Below, piece by piece: positions 52,255 through 61,777 of a stretch of DNA of 62,342 nucleotides (positions within the stretch are counted from its first letter, which is position 1; each line of letters begins with the position of its first letter). The position numbers and the translations under genes are program-made. The notes under the pieces were generated by a model, which saw only the letters and a program-made list of their open reading frames with translations, did not search any database and was not told the origin of the DNA. Origin of the DNA: Pseudomonadota bacterium (lineage in GTDB: Bacteria > Desulfobacterota > Binatia > Binatales > Binataceae); assembly GCA_021324455.1 (NCBI GenBank), contig JAJPJA010000054.1, positions 1 to 62,342 on the forward strand, given 5' to 3'.

Positions 52255-53784
52255 ATGGCTCTGGAGGCAAAACTCGGTCAGGAACTGCGCCTGCGCCAGC
52301 AGTTGGTGATGACCCCCCAACTGCAGCAGGCAATCAAGATTCTGCAACTCGCGGTCCCGGAACTGGAAACGGTCGTGCAGGCGGAACTCGAGCAGAATCC
52401 GATGCTCGAGATGGCGGAGCCGGGCAGCACTGACGTCAGCCTGGAAACGCTGACCACTTCACCCGAGCCTTCCGCCAACGGCAACGGCGCCGAGGGGCCG
52501 GAGGAAAACGGCTTCGCCCCCGAAGTCGAGCCGCCGCCGCTGACGCCGGTGGCCGAATCCCACGACGCCGCCGTGGAGATGCGCGAAATCAATACGCTGG
52601 AGAAGATCGACTGGCGCGAGTACGTCGAGAACTATTCCAACAACTGGCAGGATAATCCCGCCGAATCCGACGACGACGACCGGCGCCCCGCGGTCGAAAA
52701 CACGCTGACCCGCAAAACCTCGCTCGAAGACCATCTGATGTGGCAGCTGCGGCTGTCCTCGCTGAACGAAGACGAAAAGCGGATCGGTGCCACGATCATC
52801 TATAACTTGAGCGACGACGGCTACCTGGAGACACCGCTGCAAGACCTTGCGGCGCAGCTCGAATGCGAGGTCGCGGCGGTGGAGAGAGTGCTTAAGCGCG
52901 TGCAACGGCTGGACCCGCCGGGCGTCGCGGCGCGCGACCTGCGCGAATGCCTGCTGCTGCAACTGGCCAATCTCGGCATGGAGGATTCGCTGGCCGCACA
53001 AATCGTCCGCTCCCATTTGGTCCTGCTGGAGAAGCATCGTTACGCGGAAATCGCCAAGGCCGCCGGGGTCTCGATGCAGGTGGTATCGCAGGCGGCCAAA
53101 GTAATCTCGCTGCTGGAACCCAAGCCGGCGCGCGATTACGGCGGACAGGAAGCCGCCTACATCGTTCCCGACGTGGTGATTCACAAGATGGGCGACGAAT
53201 ACGTCGTTGCGCTCAATGAAGAAGCGGTGCCGCGCCTGCGCCTGTCGGGCTACTACCAGCGGGTGCTGCATGACGTGGACGCGAGCGCGGAGACCAAGGG
53301 CTACCTGCAGGAGCGTCTGCGTTCGGCGCAATGGCTGGTCAAATCGATCTATCAGCGCCAGCAGACCATCTACAAAGTCGCCACCTCGATCGTCAAATTC
53401 CAGCGCGAGTTCTTCGACCACGGCATCAGCCATCTGCGCCATCTGGTGCTCAAGGACGTGGCCGACGATATCGGGATGCATGAGTCGACCATCAGCCGCG
53501 CCACCGCCAACAAGTACGCGCATACGCCGCAGGGAACCTTCGAGCTGAAGTTCTTCTTCACCTCCAGCGTCAAGGGAGCGGGCGGCGAAGACGTCAGTGC
53601 CGAGACGGTGAAGGAAAAGATTCGCCGGATGGTGGCGAACGAGAACCGCCGCGATCCCCTGTCGGATCAGGCGTTGGCCGAGATTTTGCGCCGCGATCAG
53701 ATCAATATCGCGCGCCGCACGGTGGCGAAATACCGTCAGGCATTGGGGATTCTGCCCTCCGCCCGCCGCAAACTGATCGACTAG
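52255..53784 (+). CDS. rpoN: RNA polymerase sigma-54 factor
   Basis: 509 residues. Region I (LRLRQQLVMTPQLQQAIKIL), acidic region II, core-binding domain (LSDDGYLETPLQDLA, RLDPPGVAARDLRECLLLQL), helix-turn-helix and the RpoN box ARRTVAKYRQALGILPSARR near the C-terminus are all present. Directs -24/-12 promoters with enhancer-binding ATPases. Upstream ribosome site is weak. Next to hpf, ptsN and rapZ as in many Proteobacteria. Confidence 0.97.
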   Translation: MALEAKLGQELRLRQQLVMTPQLQQAIKILQLAVPELETVVQAELEQNPMLEMAEPGSTDVSLETLTTSPEPSANGNGAEGPEENGFAPEVEPPPLTPVAESHDAAVEMREINTLEKIDWREYVENYSNNWQDNPAESDDDDRRPAVENTLTRKTSLEDHLMWQLRLSSLNEDEKRIGATIIYNLSDDGYLETPLQDLAAQLECEVAAVERVLKRVQRLDPPGVAARDLRECLLLQLANLGMEDSLAAQIVRSHLVLLEKHRYAEIAKAAGVSMQVVSQAAKVISLLEPKPARDYGGQEAAYIVPDVVIHKMGDEYVVALNEEAVPRLRLSGYYQRVLHDVDASAETKGYLQERLRSAQWLVKSIYQRQQTIYKVATSIVKFQREFFDHGISHLRHLVLKDVADDIGMHESTISRATANKYAHTPQGTFELKFFFTSSVKGAGGEDVSAETVKEKIRRMVANENRRDPLSDQALAEILRRDQINIARRTVAKYRQALGILPSARRKLID

Positions 53785-53900
53785 CGGAAATGTTGGGAAT
53801 CGCGCGCCAAGTCGCTTGCTTTCTCCTCGTTTCTGCCTTTTGCTGGAATACAGAGACAGCAGGCGGCGGCTTTGGTTGGCAGCCGGCGCCCGGGGCTTAC

Positions 53901-53910
53901 GGAGGTGATC
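53901..53910 (+). promoter_or_regulatory. Extended anti-Shine-Dalgarno match before hpf
   Basis: GGAGGTGATC matches the complement of the 16S 3' end over 10 bases, with the core 6 bp from the hpf ATG. It predicts very strong initiation and settles the hpf start. Confidence 0.85.
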
Positions 53911-53911
53911 G

Positions 53912-54385
53912 ATGCCGGCAAAGAGCAAATCGGGTCAGGCAAGGGTAAAACCAGCTTCCAAGACGGCGCCGCGCGCGCGCCGCAAACCGCGCGTCGAGGC
54001 CAAAATCACCGTCACTTTCCGCCACATCGCGCCCACTCCCGCGCTGGCTCAATATGCCGAACGCAAGCTGGGCCGGGTCGCCAAATTCCTCAAACGCGAG
54101 GTCGAAGCCCACGTTATCCTGAGCGTCGATAAGTATCGCCAATGCGGCGAAGTTACCGTAAAGTCAGGCCGTTTCACCCTCAGCGCGCAGGAGGAGGACA
54201 AGGACCTTTATTCGGTTATCGACCTGCTGGCGGCCAAGGTTCAGCGCCAGGTCAAGAAGCATCTGGAGAAGATCGAGGCGCGCAAAGTGCGGTCGCCCTC
54301 CGCGGTCGAAGTGATGAGCGAAAATATGCGGGAAGGGAGCGAGGCGGAGGAAGCGGAGCCCGGCTCCACGGCGCGCCAGGACTAG
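53912..54385 (+). CDS. hpf: Ribosome hibernation promoting factor (HPF/RaiA family)
   Basis: 157 residues. Core S30AE domain (about 30-130) with VTFRHIAPTPALAQYAERKL, VDKYRQCGEVTVKSG and SAQEEDKDLYSVIDLLAAKV. Binds the decoding centre of resting ribosomes. It has a 27-residue basic N-terminal extension and an acidic C-terminal tail (GSEAEEAEPG), and lacks the long-HPF dimerisation domain. Strong ribosome site. Located in the usual place after rpoN. Confidence 0.93.
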   Translation: MPAKSKSGQARVKPASKTAPRARRKPRVEAKITVTFRHIAPTPALAQYAERKLGRVAKFLKREVEAHVILSVDKYRQCGEVTVKSGRFTLSAQEEDKDLYSVIDLLAAKVQRQVKKHLEKIEARKVRSPSAVEVMSENMREGSEAEEAEPGSTARQD

Positions 54386-54391
54386 GAGTGT

Positions 54392-54420
54392 GCGCGCAGC
54401 CCTCGCCTCAGGCTGCGCGC
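54392..54420. other. Strong intergenic hairpin between hpf and ptsN
   Basis: GCGCGCAGCC and GGCTGCGCGC form a perfect 10-bp stem with a 9-nt loop, 6 bp after the hpf stop. No T-run follows. It could stabilise or process the hpf mRNA, or pause transcription before ptsN. Confidence 0.6.
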
Positions 54421-54480
54421 GGGGTAAACTGTACCGACACTATCCGGCCGCCGCCCGTTCGCGGCGGGAAACGAAACGGA

Positions 54481-54942
54481 ATGAAGATCACGGAAATCCT
54501 CACTCCTGAAATGGTCATCCCGCAACTGCGGGGCGGGACCAAAGCCGACGTGCTCAGCGAGTTGGCCCAGGGCCTGTGCAAAGGACATCCCGAGGTCGCC
54601 TACGACCGCCTGCTCGGAGTTCTGAACGAACGCGAACGGCTGGGATCGACCGCTATCGGCGATGGAATCGCGATTCCCCACGGCAAGCTCCGGGGCATCA
54701 ACCAGATTCTGGGCATCTTCGGACGCAGCGTGGAGGGGGTCGATTTCGATTCGCTCGACGGCAACCCCACTTATCTTTTTTTTCTTCTGGTCGCGCCCGA
54801 GGATTCGGCCAGCCTGCATCTCAAGGCGCTGGCGCGGGTGTCGCGCCTGTTCAAGGACGGCGCCTTCCGCCAGCGTCTGCTCGAAGCGCCCGACGCCGCC
54901 GAGCTATACCGCCTGGTGAAAGAAGAAGACAGCAAGTACTGA
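54481..54942 (+). CDS. ptsN: PTS Ntr-type enzyme IIA (PtsN)
   Basis: 153 residues from the ATG at 54481; the open frame begins earlier in hpf but is not used. The phosphorylated His is in IGDGIAIPHGKL (residue 67-68 region), with FDSLDGNPTYLFFLLVAPED and LARVSRLFKDGAFRQRLLEA typical of EIIA-Ntr. Regulatory PTS component linked to nitrogen and potassium control. No EI-Ntr or HPr gene is adjacent. Confidence 0.95.
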   Translation: MKITEILTPEMVIPQLRGGTKADVLSELAQGLCKGHPEVAYDRLLGVLNERERLGSTAIGDGIAIPHGKLRGINQILGIFGRSVEGVDFDSLDGNPTYLFFLLVAPEDSASLHLKALARVSRLFKDGAFRQRLLEAPDAAELYRLVKEEDSKY

Positions 54943-54997
54943 CCGCGCACAGCCGGGCCGCCGAAAATGCAGGGCGAGCCGTGAAAAAAAACCGCCG

Positions 54998-55876
54998 ATG
55001 GCTCAGGACGGGACATATCCGCGGCTGCTGATCGTCACCGGCGTGGCCGGCGCCGGCAAGGCCACCGCCATCCGCGTGCTGGAGGATTTGGATTTCTACT
55101 GCGTGGACAACCTGCCGGTGGTGCTGGCGGCGTCGGTGATGCAGATGGCGCTGGCGCGGGAGCCGGGCCTAAAGGGAATCGCGCTGGGAATCGACGCGCG
55201 CGAGCGCCTGTTTTTCCCCGACTGGCCACGCATCTTCGCCGAACTGGAGCGGCATCACTACCGCCCCGAAGTCATCTTTCTCGACGCCTCGGACGAAGTG
55301 CTGATGCGCCGCTACTCGGAGACCCGCCGGCCGCATCCGATGGCCGGCGGCGCGCTCACGGTGCCGCAGGCAATCCGGCGCGAACGCCAGTCGCTGGCGG
55401 AGTTGCGCGACCGCGCCGACCGCGTGATCGACACCAGCGCGCTCAGCGTGCACGAACTGCGCGAAGTGATTACGGCGGCGGTGCTGGGGTCCAGCCGGGG
55501 CGCGCCGATGGTGATCGAGCTGGTTTCGTTCGGCTACAAGTACGGCACCCCGATCGGGCTTGATATCGTGCAGGACATCCGCTTCATTCCCAATCCGTTT
55601 TTCGTCGAAGAGTTGAGAAGTCTTTCCGGTCTGGATCCGAAAGTGCGCGAATGGGTGCTGGCGCAGCCGGCGGCGCAAAGCTTTCTGCGCCAGTTCGAAG
55701 CGATGCTCGATACGCTGCTGCCGCTGTACGGCCGCGAGGGCCGCAGCTATTTGTCGCTGGGCCTGGGATGCACCGGCGGAAGACATCGCTCGCCGGTACT
55801 GGCGGAAGCGCTGCGCATCTGGCTGGCGGCCCGCGGCTACCAGGTCAGCGCCCGCCATCAGCACATCGCGATGTAA
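54998..55876 (+). CDS. rapZ: RapZ/YvcJ family nucleotide-binding protein
   Basis: 292 residues. DFYCVDNLPV, YSETRRPHPM and the C-terminal SLGLGCTGGRHRSPVLAEAL (the conserved GCTGGxHRS loop) mark the family, which binds nucleotide and, in E. coli, GlcN6P to steer RNase E on GlmZ. The P-loop reads VTGVAGAGKATAI: the residue after Lys, normally Ser, is Ala. Sits after ptsN as usual, but the HPr-like gene often found next is absent. Confidence 0.95.
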   Translation: MAQDGTYPRLLIVTGVAGAGKATAIRVLEDLDFYCVDNLPVVLAASVMQMALAREPGLKGIALGIDARERLFFPDWPRIFAELERHHYRPEVIFLDASDEVLMRRYSETRRPHPMAGGALTVPQAIRRERQSLAELRDRADRVIDTSALSVHELREVITAAVLGSSRGAPMVIELVSFGYKYGTPIGLDIVQDIRFIPNPFFVEELRSLSGLDPKVREWVLAQPAAQSFLRQFEAMLDTLLPLYGREGRSYLSLGLGCTGGRHRSPVLAEALRIWLAARGYQVSARHQHIAM

Positions 55877-55936
55877 GTTGTCCTTTCCCGGCGGCGCTTC
55901 GCACATCGGGCAACGGCGGCGCATCCCGCCCTTGCT

Positions 55937-56683
55937 TCACACTTCGATCACCATCCCGTCATGCGCCATCTCGACCGCGATCTCCGGCGCGCGCTGGAGG
56001 ACCTCGCTCCCGATATGCGTGAGCAGCAGGCGGTGCGGCTCCAGACGCGCACGCTGCGTGATCAAATGCGCGTAGCTGATGTGGAACTCAAGGCTGGGCT
56101 GATCGAAGTAGGTGCATTCGCACAGGAAAAGATCCGCGCCGGCGCTCAGCGGGATCAGCTCGTCGGTCCATCCGGTATCGCCTGAAAAGGCCACCGACTT
56201 GCCGCCCGCATCGACTCTGAAGCCGAGTGAAATGTCCCTCTGCGTATGCGGCGTTCGGATGCTGCGCACTTGCACGGCGGAGTCCAGATGCTTGACGCAT
56301 CCGGGCTGCAGGACCACGAACTGGAGCTGGCGCGCCACTTCGGTGGTGTCGCTTTCGGGGTACATCATGCGAAACAGAGCCCAGGTGCGCTCTTCCAGGT
56401 GTGGAGGGCCGGCCAGCACCAGCCGGCGCCGGCGGGGGGTTTCGTACAGATACTCCAGAATGAGGAACGGCAAACCGCCGAAGTGGTCGCCGTGCAGATG
56501 GCTGATCAGGACGAGGTCGAGATCGGCGGGCGACAGGCCCAGCCGTTTCATTGACGCCAGCAGCGTGGGACCGGCGTCCATCAGGATGCGCATGGCGCCG
56601 GTGTCGATCACGTAGCCGGCCTGGAAACGGCCCTTGCTGGCAAAGGCGTCGCCGGCTCCCAAAACGGTCAAGCGCGGTCTCAT
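55937..56683 (-). CDS. RNase Z-like metallo-beta-lactamase hydrolase
   Basis: 248 residues from the ATG at 56683 (MRPRLTVLGAGDAF); longer frame upstream not used. Metal ligands: ISHLHGDHFGG, TPHTQRDISLG, FSGDTGWTDEL, and the late LLLTHIG. Fits the RNase Z / arylsulfatase-like MBL group. tRNA 3' processing is not certain, because the exosite arm is not obvious. Promoter TTGACC-17-TAAAAG lies upstream. Convergent with rapZ. Confidence 0.85.
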   Translation of the reverse strand: MRPRLTVLGAGDAFASKGRFQAGYVIDTGAMRILMDAGPTLLASMKRLGLSPADLDLVLISHLHGDHFGGLPFLILEYLYETPRRRRLVLAGPPHLEERTWALFRMMYPESDTTEVARQLQFVVLQPGCVKHLDSAVQVRSIRTPHTQRDISLGFRVDAGGKSVAFSGDTGWTDELIPLSAGADLFLCECTYFDQPSLEFHISYAHLITQRARLEPHRLLLTHIGSEVLQRAPEIAVEMAHDGMVIEV

Positions 56684-56741
56684 TTCAAATCTAATTTCAA
56701 CTTTTTCGACAATTTTACGCGTATCCTTGCTTAGACCTACT

Positions 56742-56770
56742 CTTTTAATGTTACCCGGGCCAGCGGTCAA
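56742..56770 (-). promoter_or_regulatory. Sigma-70-type promoter of the RNase Z-like gene
   Basis: On the minus strand TTGACC (56770-56765), a 17-bp spacer and TAAAAG (56747-56742) lie about 60 bp upstream of the start codon. Five of six and four of six consensus bases match. Confidence 0.5.
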
Positions 56771-56863
56771 ACAGCAAATCGGCCCAACCATAGCCTGCCG
56801 CGATACATCCAATCCTGCGGGCTTTCGCGTAATGAAGTAGATATCATCACGGCGGGGATTTTC

Positions 56864-57649
56864 ATGACCGATCCAAAGCTCAGCCGGATTGAAGCCTGGT
56901 TCTGGCGCTCGATTGCCGCCCAACCCGGAGAGCACGAGTTCGTGTCAGAACTGGTCGCGGCAATCGAGCCCAGCCCCACGCTTGAATCGGCGCAGCGGCT
57001 GGAGGTTTATGCCGACGCGTATTACCTGCGGCTGCGCGGCGTGCTGGCCGATGATTTTCCCCGTACGGCGGCACTGCTGGGCGAGGAGCGATTCAATCGG
57101 CTGGTTCGCCGCTATCTGAAGGCGCATCCGTCGAGCGCGCCGTCGGTTCGCCATTTGGGCCGCGCAATGTCCCAATTTATCCGCGGCGACCAGACGGCAC
57201 CGCCGTGGACGGCGGATCTGGCGGCGCTGGAATGGGCCCGAGTCGACGCGTTCGACGCACCCGACGATGAGCCGATCACGCTATCGGCGCTGGCTGAAAT
57301 CGACCCGTCGCGGTGGCCGAATCTGCGCCTGACGCCGGTGCGATCGTTGTCCGTGCTCAGCGCCGCATGGCCGGTACATCGGCTATGGGCGCAGGAGGAC
57401 CCCGCAAACGTAGAGGCGGCTTCAAGCGCAATCAGGGTCTGGCGCGCCGCCCAATTCAAGGTTCTGCATGCTCCGATGGACGGCTATGAAGCGGCCGCCA
57501 TCGCCAGGCTGATACGCAAATCAACCTTCGCCGAAATCTGCCAGGTGTTTGACGATCTCGACGAGCAGCAAGCGGCGCGCCAATCGGGCAGCCTGCTCCT
57601 GCGATGGCTGCAGGACGGAATCATCGCGGCCGCCGATACACAGGACTGA
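56864..57649 (+). CDS. HvfC/BufC-like DUF2063 DNA-binding-domain protein
   Basis: 261 residues. The N-terminal half has the DUF2063 pattern: ESAQRLEVYADAYYLRLRGVL, DDFPRTAALLGEERFNRLVR and YLKAHPSSAPSVRHLGRAM. In known systems this family is encoded beside DUF692 (MNIO) enzymes that modify Cys-rich peptides and bind copper; here no DUF692 gene or peptide precursor is adjacent. The C-terminal half is less familiar. Divergent from the MBL gene. Confidence 0.78.
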   Translation: MTDPKLSRIEAWFWRSIAAQPGEHEFVSELVAAIEPSPTLESAQRLEVYADAYYLRLRGVLADDFPRTAALLGEERFNRLVRRYLKAHPSSAPSVRHLGRAMSQFIRGDQTAPPWTADLAALEWARVDAFDAPDDEPITLSALAEIDPSRWPNLRLTPVRSLSVLSAAWPVHRLWAQEDPANVEAASSAIRVWRAAQFKVLHAPMDGYEAAAIARLIRKSTFAEICQVFDDLDEQQAARQSGSLLLRWLQDGIIAAADTQD

Positions 57650-57752
57650 CGGCACGGCAGACCGCATCAATTGCCAAACCAAAGCTGTCGATCGCGCACT
57701 TTTAGTTATCCATGCGATGTGGTACCAGCAGTCGAAAGGGGAAGCGATTGCA

Positions 57753-58793
57753 ATGTATCCCAAGCAGCGTTGTGCTTATCATAAAACGTTCTGGCTGCTG
57801 ATTGCGCTTGTTTGGACGTTGTGCGCGTCCGGCGCCGGCGCCGCGCCGTGGGACCAGTTATTTTCCTCCGCGCCGGCCAAATCCGGCAACGGCGCCGCCA
57901 ACGTCGGGCTCAAGGTGCTCAACGACTATCGCGAGATGGCGAAGCTGCCGCCGCTGAAGGAGGCGCCGGCGTTAAGTGAAGGCGACCGCGCCCACGCCGT
58001 TTACCTGATTAAGAATTACGGGGAACAGATCAAGCAGGGCCAGAATCTGGGCGTAAATTTCCATCTCGAGGAAACGGGCCGGCCCTCGTACAGTTACGCC
58101 GGTTTTGTGGCCGGCAGGTCCAGCGACGTGGTGGTGTGGCGCGGCGGTCAGACCCCGCGCGCCGCCGCGATGTCGATCGACGGATGGTTCGTGGCGCCCT
58201 TCCATCGTTTTCCGCTGCTCAGCACGCATCTGGAAGAAGCCGGCTACGGCGAATACTGCGAAGGCGAGGTGTGCGCCGCGGCGCTCAATATCACGACCGG
58301 CGGCATATCGCCGTCGCTCGCTTATCATCGCCGCATCGTCTCCAGCGGCAGCTTCACCAGCCAGGAATACGGGTCCACCGTGCTGGATACTCCAATCGTC
58401 TTTCCACCCGACGGATCCACGGTGCGCCTGAGCCGGTTCGAGGGCACCGAATGGCCCGACCCGCTCACGTCATGCAACGGCTACAAGCCGCCGACCGGTT
58501 TGCCGCTGAGCGTGCAGCTGGGCTCGTGGGTCAAGGCGGTGCTCTCGGGCGCGTCGGTGACGGTCAACGGCGCCGCGGTTCCAAGCTGCACAATGGACAC
58601 CACCAATTACGTCAATCCCGACAGCCGCACGCAGAAGATTGGCCGCGGGGGGATGCTGGAGTTTGGCGCGGTGATCATAATTCCGCGCACGCCGCTGCCG
58701 CCGGGCGCCAATTGCAAAGTGTCGGCCACTGTAAACGGCCGCCAATACGACTGGTCATTCAACGTCGCCAACACTGCGAACGCTTCGATGTGA
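57753..58793 (+). CDS. CAP-domain (SCP/PR-1) secreted protein with extra C-terminal domain
   Basis: 346 residues from the ATG at 57753, with AGGGGAA upstream. Signal peptide to about residue 30. The CAP domain (about 45-200) has VLNDYREMAKLPPL, DRAHAVYLIKNYGEQI, MSIDGWFVAPFHRFPLLSTH and AGYGEYCEGEVCAAAL. The last 140 residues (VFPPDGSTVRLSRFEG to the end) form a second Cys-bearing beta-rich region I do not recognise, ending in an Ig-like GRQYDWSFNV strand. Extracellular or periplasmic; function unknown. Confidence 0.8.
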   Translation: MYPKQRCAYHKTFWLLIALVWTLCASGAGAAPWDQLFSSAPAKSGNGAANVGLKVLNDYREMAKLPPLKEAPALSEGDRAHAVYLIKNYGEQIKQGQNLGVNFHLEETGRPSYSYAGFVAGRSSDVVVWRGGQTPRAAAMSIDGWFVAPFHRFPLLSTHLEEAGYGEYCEGEVCAAALNITTGGISPSLAYHRRIVSSGSFTSQEYGSTVLDTPIVFPPDGSTVRLSRFEGTEWPDPLTSCNGYKPPTGLPLSVQLGSWVKAVLSGASVTVNGAAVPSCTMDTTNYVNPDSRTQKIGRGGMLEFGAVIIIPRTPLPPGANCKVSATVNGRQYDWSFNVANTANASM

Positions 58794-58827
58794 TAGATTC
58801 CCCCTGCTTGCATACGGGAGATTCCCG

Positions 58828-59232
58828 ATGCGCGAAGAAATCATCCGGATAGCTCATGCGCATGCGGCCGCGGAAGGCGCCGGCGACCTCGATACGACCC
58901 TCGCCACGCTGGAGCCCGACCCGGTGTATGAATTGCAGCCGATGGGGCGCAAACTGCGCGGAATCGACGCAATGCGCCGTTACTACGAGCATTTCTTCGC
59001 CAGTTTTCAGCCGCTGGTTGATTCCTACGACATGCGCAGCGAATGGATTAACGATGAGGGGCTCGGTCAGGAGTACGTCATCCATCTGCGTCTGCCCGAC
59101 GGCCGCACCGAGGATCACGCGATCATCGGCATCCTGCTCTTCGGCACCACCAGACTCAAAGGCGAACGCCTGTGGGCAAGCGAGCGGCTCCTGCGCCTGA
59201 TGATGGGCCCGGTATACGATTGCGCGTCATGA
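58828..59232 (+). CDS. SnoaL-like / NTF2-fold protein
   Basis: 134 residues. EEIIRIAHAHAAAEGAGDLD, YELQPMGRKLRGIDAMRRYY, and HAIIGILLFGTTRLKGERLW fit the SnoaL-like cone fold. No catalytic assignment is possible: this family includes isomerases, lyases and non-enzymes. 34 bp after the CAP-domain gene on the same strand. Confidence 0.75.
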   Translation: MREEIIRIAHAHAAAEGAGDLDTTLATLEPDPVYELQPMGRKLRGIDAMRRYYEHFFASFQPLVDSYDMRSEWINDEGLGQEYVIHLRLPDGRTEDHAIIGILLFGTTRLKGERLWASERLLRLMMGPVYDCAS

Positions 59233-59277
59233 ATCCGGCCGCTTGAGTTCCGCCCTCACCGTTGCAGGCCCGCGGGC

Positions 59278-61725
59278 TTACAGCGGCAGGCGGCGCAGGC
59301 GCAGCGAGTTGCCGATTACCGATACCGAACTGAAGCTCATCGCGGCGCTGGCGATCATCGGGCTCAGCAGCACGCCGAAAGCGGGATACAGGACCCCCGC
59401 CGCAACCGGAACTCCCAGGGAGTTGTAAATAAAGGCAAAGAACAGGTTCTGCCGGATGTTGCGCATCGTGGCGCGGCTCAGGATGCGGGCCTTGGCGATG
59501 CCGCGCAGGTCGCCCTTGACCAGGGTGATACCCGCGCTTTCCATGGCGACGTCGGTGCCGCTGCCCATCGCGATTCCGACCTGCGCCTGGGCCAGCGCCG
59601 GCGCGTCGTTGATGCCGTCGCCCGCCATCGCAACGATCAGCCCCTGGTCCTGTAATCGTTTGACTTCCGCCGATTTCTGATCGGGCAGCACTTCGGCGCG
59701 GACCTCGTCGATGCCGAGCTTGCGCGCCACTGCCGCGGCGGTGGCGGCGCTGTCGCCGGTCAGCATCACGATTCGCACCCCCTCGGCGCGCAGCGTGCGG
59801 ACGGCTTCGGGCGTGGAATGCTTGATCGGATCGGCGAGCGCAATAAGCCCGGCGGGCGCGCCGTCCACCGCGATCATCACCACGCCCTGACCGTCGCGCC
59901 CAAGTTCCTCGGCGCGAGCGGAAAGCGCGGCGGCATCGATCTTGAGCGATTGCATCAGCGCCGCGGTCCCGAGCGCTACGGCGCGCCCCTCGACCGTTCC
60001 GGTCACGCCTTGGCCGGTGAGCGACTTGAAATCCGACGCCTTCAGCGGCGCCACGTTACGGCTGCGCGCGCCTTGGACAATCGCCGCGGCCAGCGGATGC
60101 TCGCTGGCGATTTCCAAACCCGCGGCGAGCGCGAGCAGACGGGATTCGTCAAAGGGCGGCAGCGCGAGCACCGACTGCAGCCGCGGCTTGCCTTCGGTCA
60201 GCGTTCCGGTCTTGTCCACGACCAGGGTATTGACCTTCTCCAGGGTTTCCAGTGCGGCGGCGTCGCGAATCAGGACCCCGGCCGTCGCGCCTTTGCCGGC
60301 GGCGACCATGATCGCCATCGGAGTGGCGAGTCCCAGCGCGCAGGGACAGGCGATGATCAGGACGGCGACGGCGTTGACGATCGCGTAAGCCGGCGCGGGC
60401 GCGGGACCGGCGAAATACCAACCCACAAAGGTAAGCGCCGAAACCGTGATCACGGCGGGAACGAACCACGCCGAGACGCGGTCGGCCAGGCGCTGAATGG
60501 GGGCGCGGCTGCGCTGCGCGCTGGCAACCATGCGCACGATCTGCGCCAGCAGGGTTTCGGCGCCCACGCGTTCGGCGCGCATCACAAACGCGCCGGTGCC
60601 GTTGACGGTCGCGCCGATGACGCGATCTCCCGGATGTTTTTCCACCGGCACCGGCTCGCCCGTGATCATCGATTCGTCCACCGCGCCGGCGCCTTCGATA
60701 ACCACACCATCCACCGGGATTTTCTCGCCCGGCCGCACGCGCAGGCGATCGCCCGGTACAATCTGTTCAATCGGCACGTCCTCCTCGGATCCGGAGCCGC
60801 GGATGACGCGCGCAAACTTCGGCGCCAGTCCCAGCAGCGCCTTGATTGCGTTGCCGGTCTGGCTGCGCGCACGCAACTCCAGCACCTGCCCCAGCAGCAC
60901 CAGGGCGGTGATGACGGCGGCGGCTTCGAAGTAATTGGGTATCACTCCATGCTCGCGCAGGGCGGCGGGAAACAGATGCGGCGCGGCGGTGGCGGCGACG
61001 CTGTAGAAATAGGCGATACCGACACCGAGCGAAATCAGCGTGAACATGTTGAGATTGCCGCTGCGCACCGACGCCGCGCCGCGCACGAAAAACGGCCATC
61101 CCGCCCACAACACCACCGGCGTAGCCAGCGCGAACTGAACCCATTGACGGATCCCGGGGTCAAGAACCTGTACGCCGAGAAAGTCCGGAACCATCGCGAG
61201 CGCAAGCGTTGGAACAGCCAGAGCTGTCGCCACCCACAAGCGCCGCGTCATGTCGATCAGTTCGGGGTTGCTCTCCTCGCCTGTGGCGGCGACGCGCGGC
61301 TCCAGCGCCATCCCGCAAATCGGGCAGCTTCCCGGCGCGTCGCGCACGATCTGCGGATGCATCGGGCAGGTGTATTCGGTCACCGGCGCCGGCAGCACGG
61401 GCTCCAGCGCCATCCCGCATTTCGGACAGGGGCCGGGTCCGTCGTGCATCACCTCCGGGTGCATCGGACAGGTGTAATCTCCACCCGCCGGCGGAGCTGA
61501 CGGATGCGGCCGCTGGTCGGAATCCGAGGCGGCGTGGGAGTCGTGCAGGTATTTTTCGGGGTCGGAGCTGAACGCCTCAACGCAATGCTCGGAGCAGAAA
61601 AAATAATCGCGTCCGTTATGCTCCACGCGGCCGGCCGCGTCCTCGGGGCTCACCTCCATTCCGCAGACCGGGTCGAGCGGATTTTGGGCGGCCGAAGCGG
61701 GAGACAAAGGAGGTTCAGAAGCCAT
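59278..61725 (-). CDS. Copper-type P1B ATPase with YHS and two heavy-metal-binding modules
   Basis: 815 residues. N-terminal YHS domain (about 17-60, [15 protein letters not shown] and [12 protein letters not shown]), then two tandem CPMHP...CPxCGM modules (83-109 and 117-143), instead of the usual HMA domains. The ATPase core has TGEPVP (about 355), the intramembrane CPC in [13 protein letters not shown] (460-462), the phosphorylated Asp in [11 protein letters not shown] (504), and [17 protein letters not shown] indicates Cu+/Ag+ export. No CsoR/CueR regulator is adjacent. Next to DoxX. Confidence 0.94.
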   Translation of the reverse strand: MASEPPLSPASAAQNPLDPVCGMEVSPEDAAGRVEHNGRDYFFCSEHCVEAFSSDPEKYLHDSHAASDSDQRPHPSAPPAGGDYTCPMHPEVMHDGPGPCPKCGMALEPVLPAPVTEYTCPMHPQIVRDAPGSCPICGMALEPRVAATGEESNPELIDMTRRLWVATALAVPTLALAMVPDFLGVQVLDPGIRQWVQFALATPVVLWAGWPFFVRGAASVRSGNLNMFTLISLGVGIAYFYSVAATAAPHLFPAALREHGVIPNYFEAAAVITALVLLGQVLELRARSQTGNAIKALLGLAPKFARVIRGSGSEEDVPIEQIVPGDRLRVRPGEKIPVDGVVIEGAGAVDESMITGEPVPVEKHPGDRVIGATVNGTGAFVMRAERVGAETLLAQIVRMVASAQRSRAPIQRLADRVSAWFVPAVITVSALTFVGWYFAGPAPAPAYAIVNAVAVLIIACPCALGLATPMAIMVAAGKGATAGVLIRDAAALETLEKVNTLVVDKTGTLTEGKPRLQSVLALPPFDESRLLALAAGLEIASEHPLAAAIVQGARSRNVAPLKASDFKSLTGQGVTGTVEGRAVALGTAALMQSLKIDAAALSARAEELGRDGQGVVMIAVDGAPAGLIALADPIKHSTPEAVRTLRAEGVRIVMLTGDSAATAAAVARKLGIDEVRAEVLPDQKSAEVKRLQDQGLIVAMAGDGINDAPALAQAQVGIAMGSGTDVAMESAGITLVKGDLRGIAKARILSRATMRNIRQNLFFAFIYNSLGVPVAAGVLYPAFGVLLSPMIASAAMSFSSVSVIGNSLRLRRLPL

Positions 61726-61777
61726 GCTGATAGTTTAGTACGGTTTTGGCGCGCAAGCGCCTGCCCGCAATGCCTGC

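Noticed and set aside
61748..61761. Hairpin GGCGC-GCAA-GCGCC between doxX and the copper ATPase as a terminator
   Set aside because: Only a 5-bp stem, and the adjoining tract is A-rich rather than T-rich when read in the direction of these genes.
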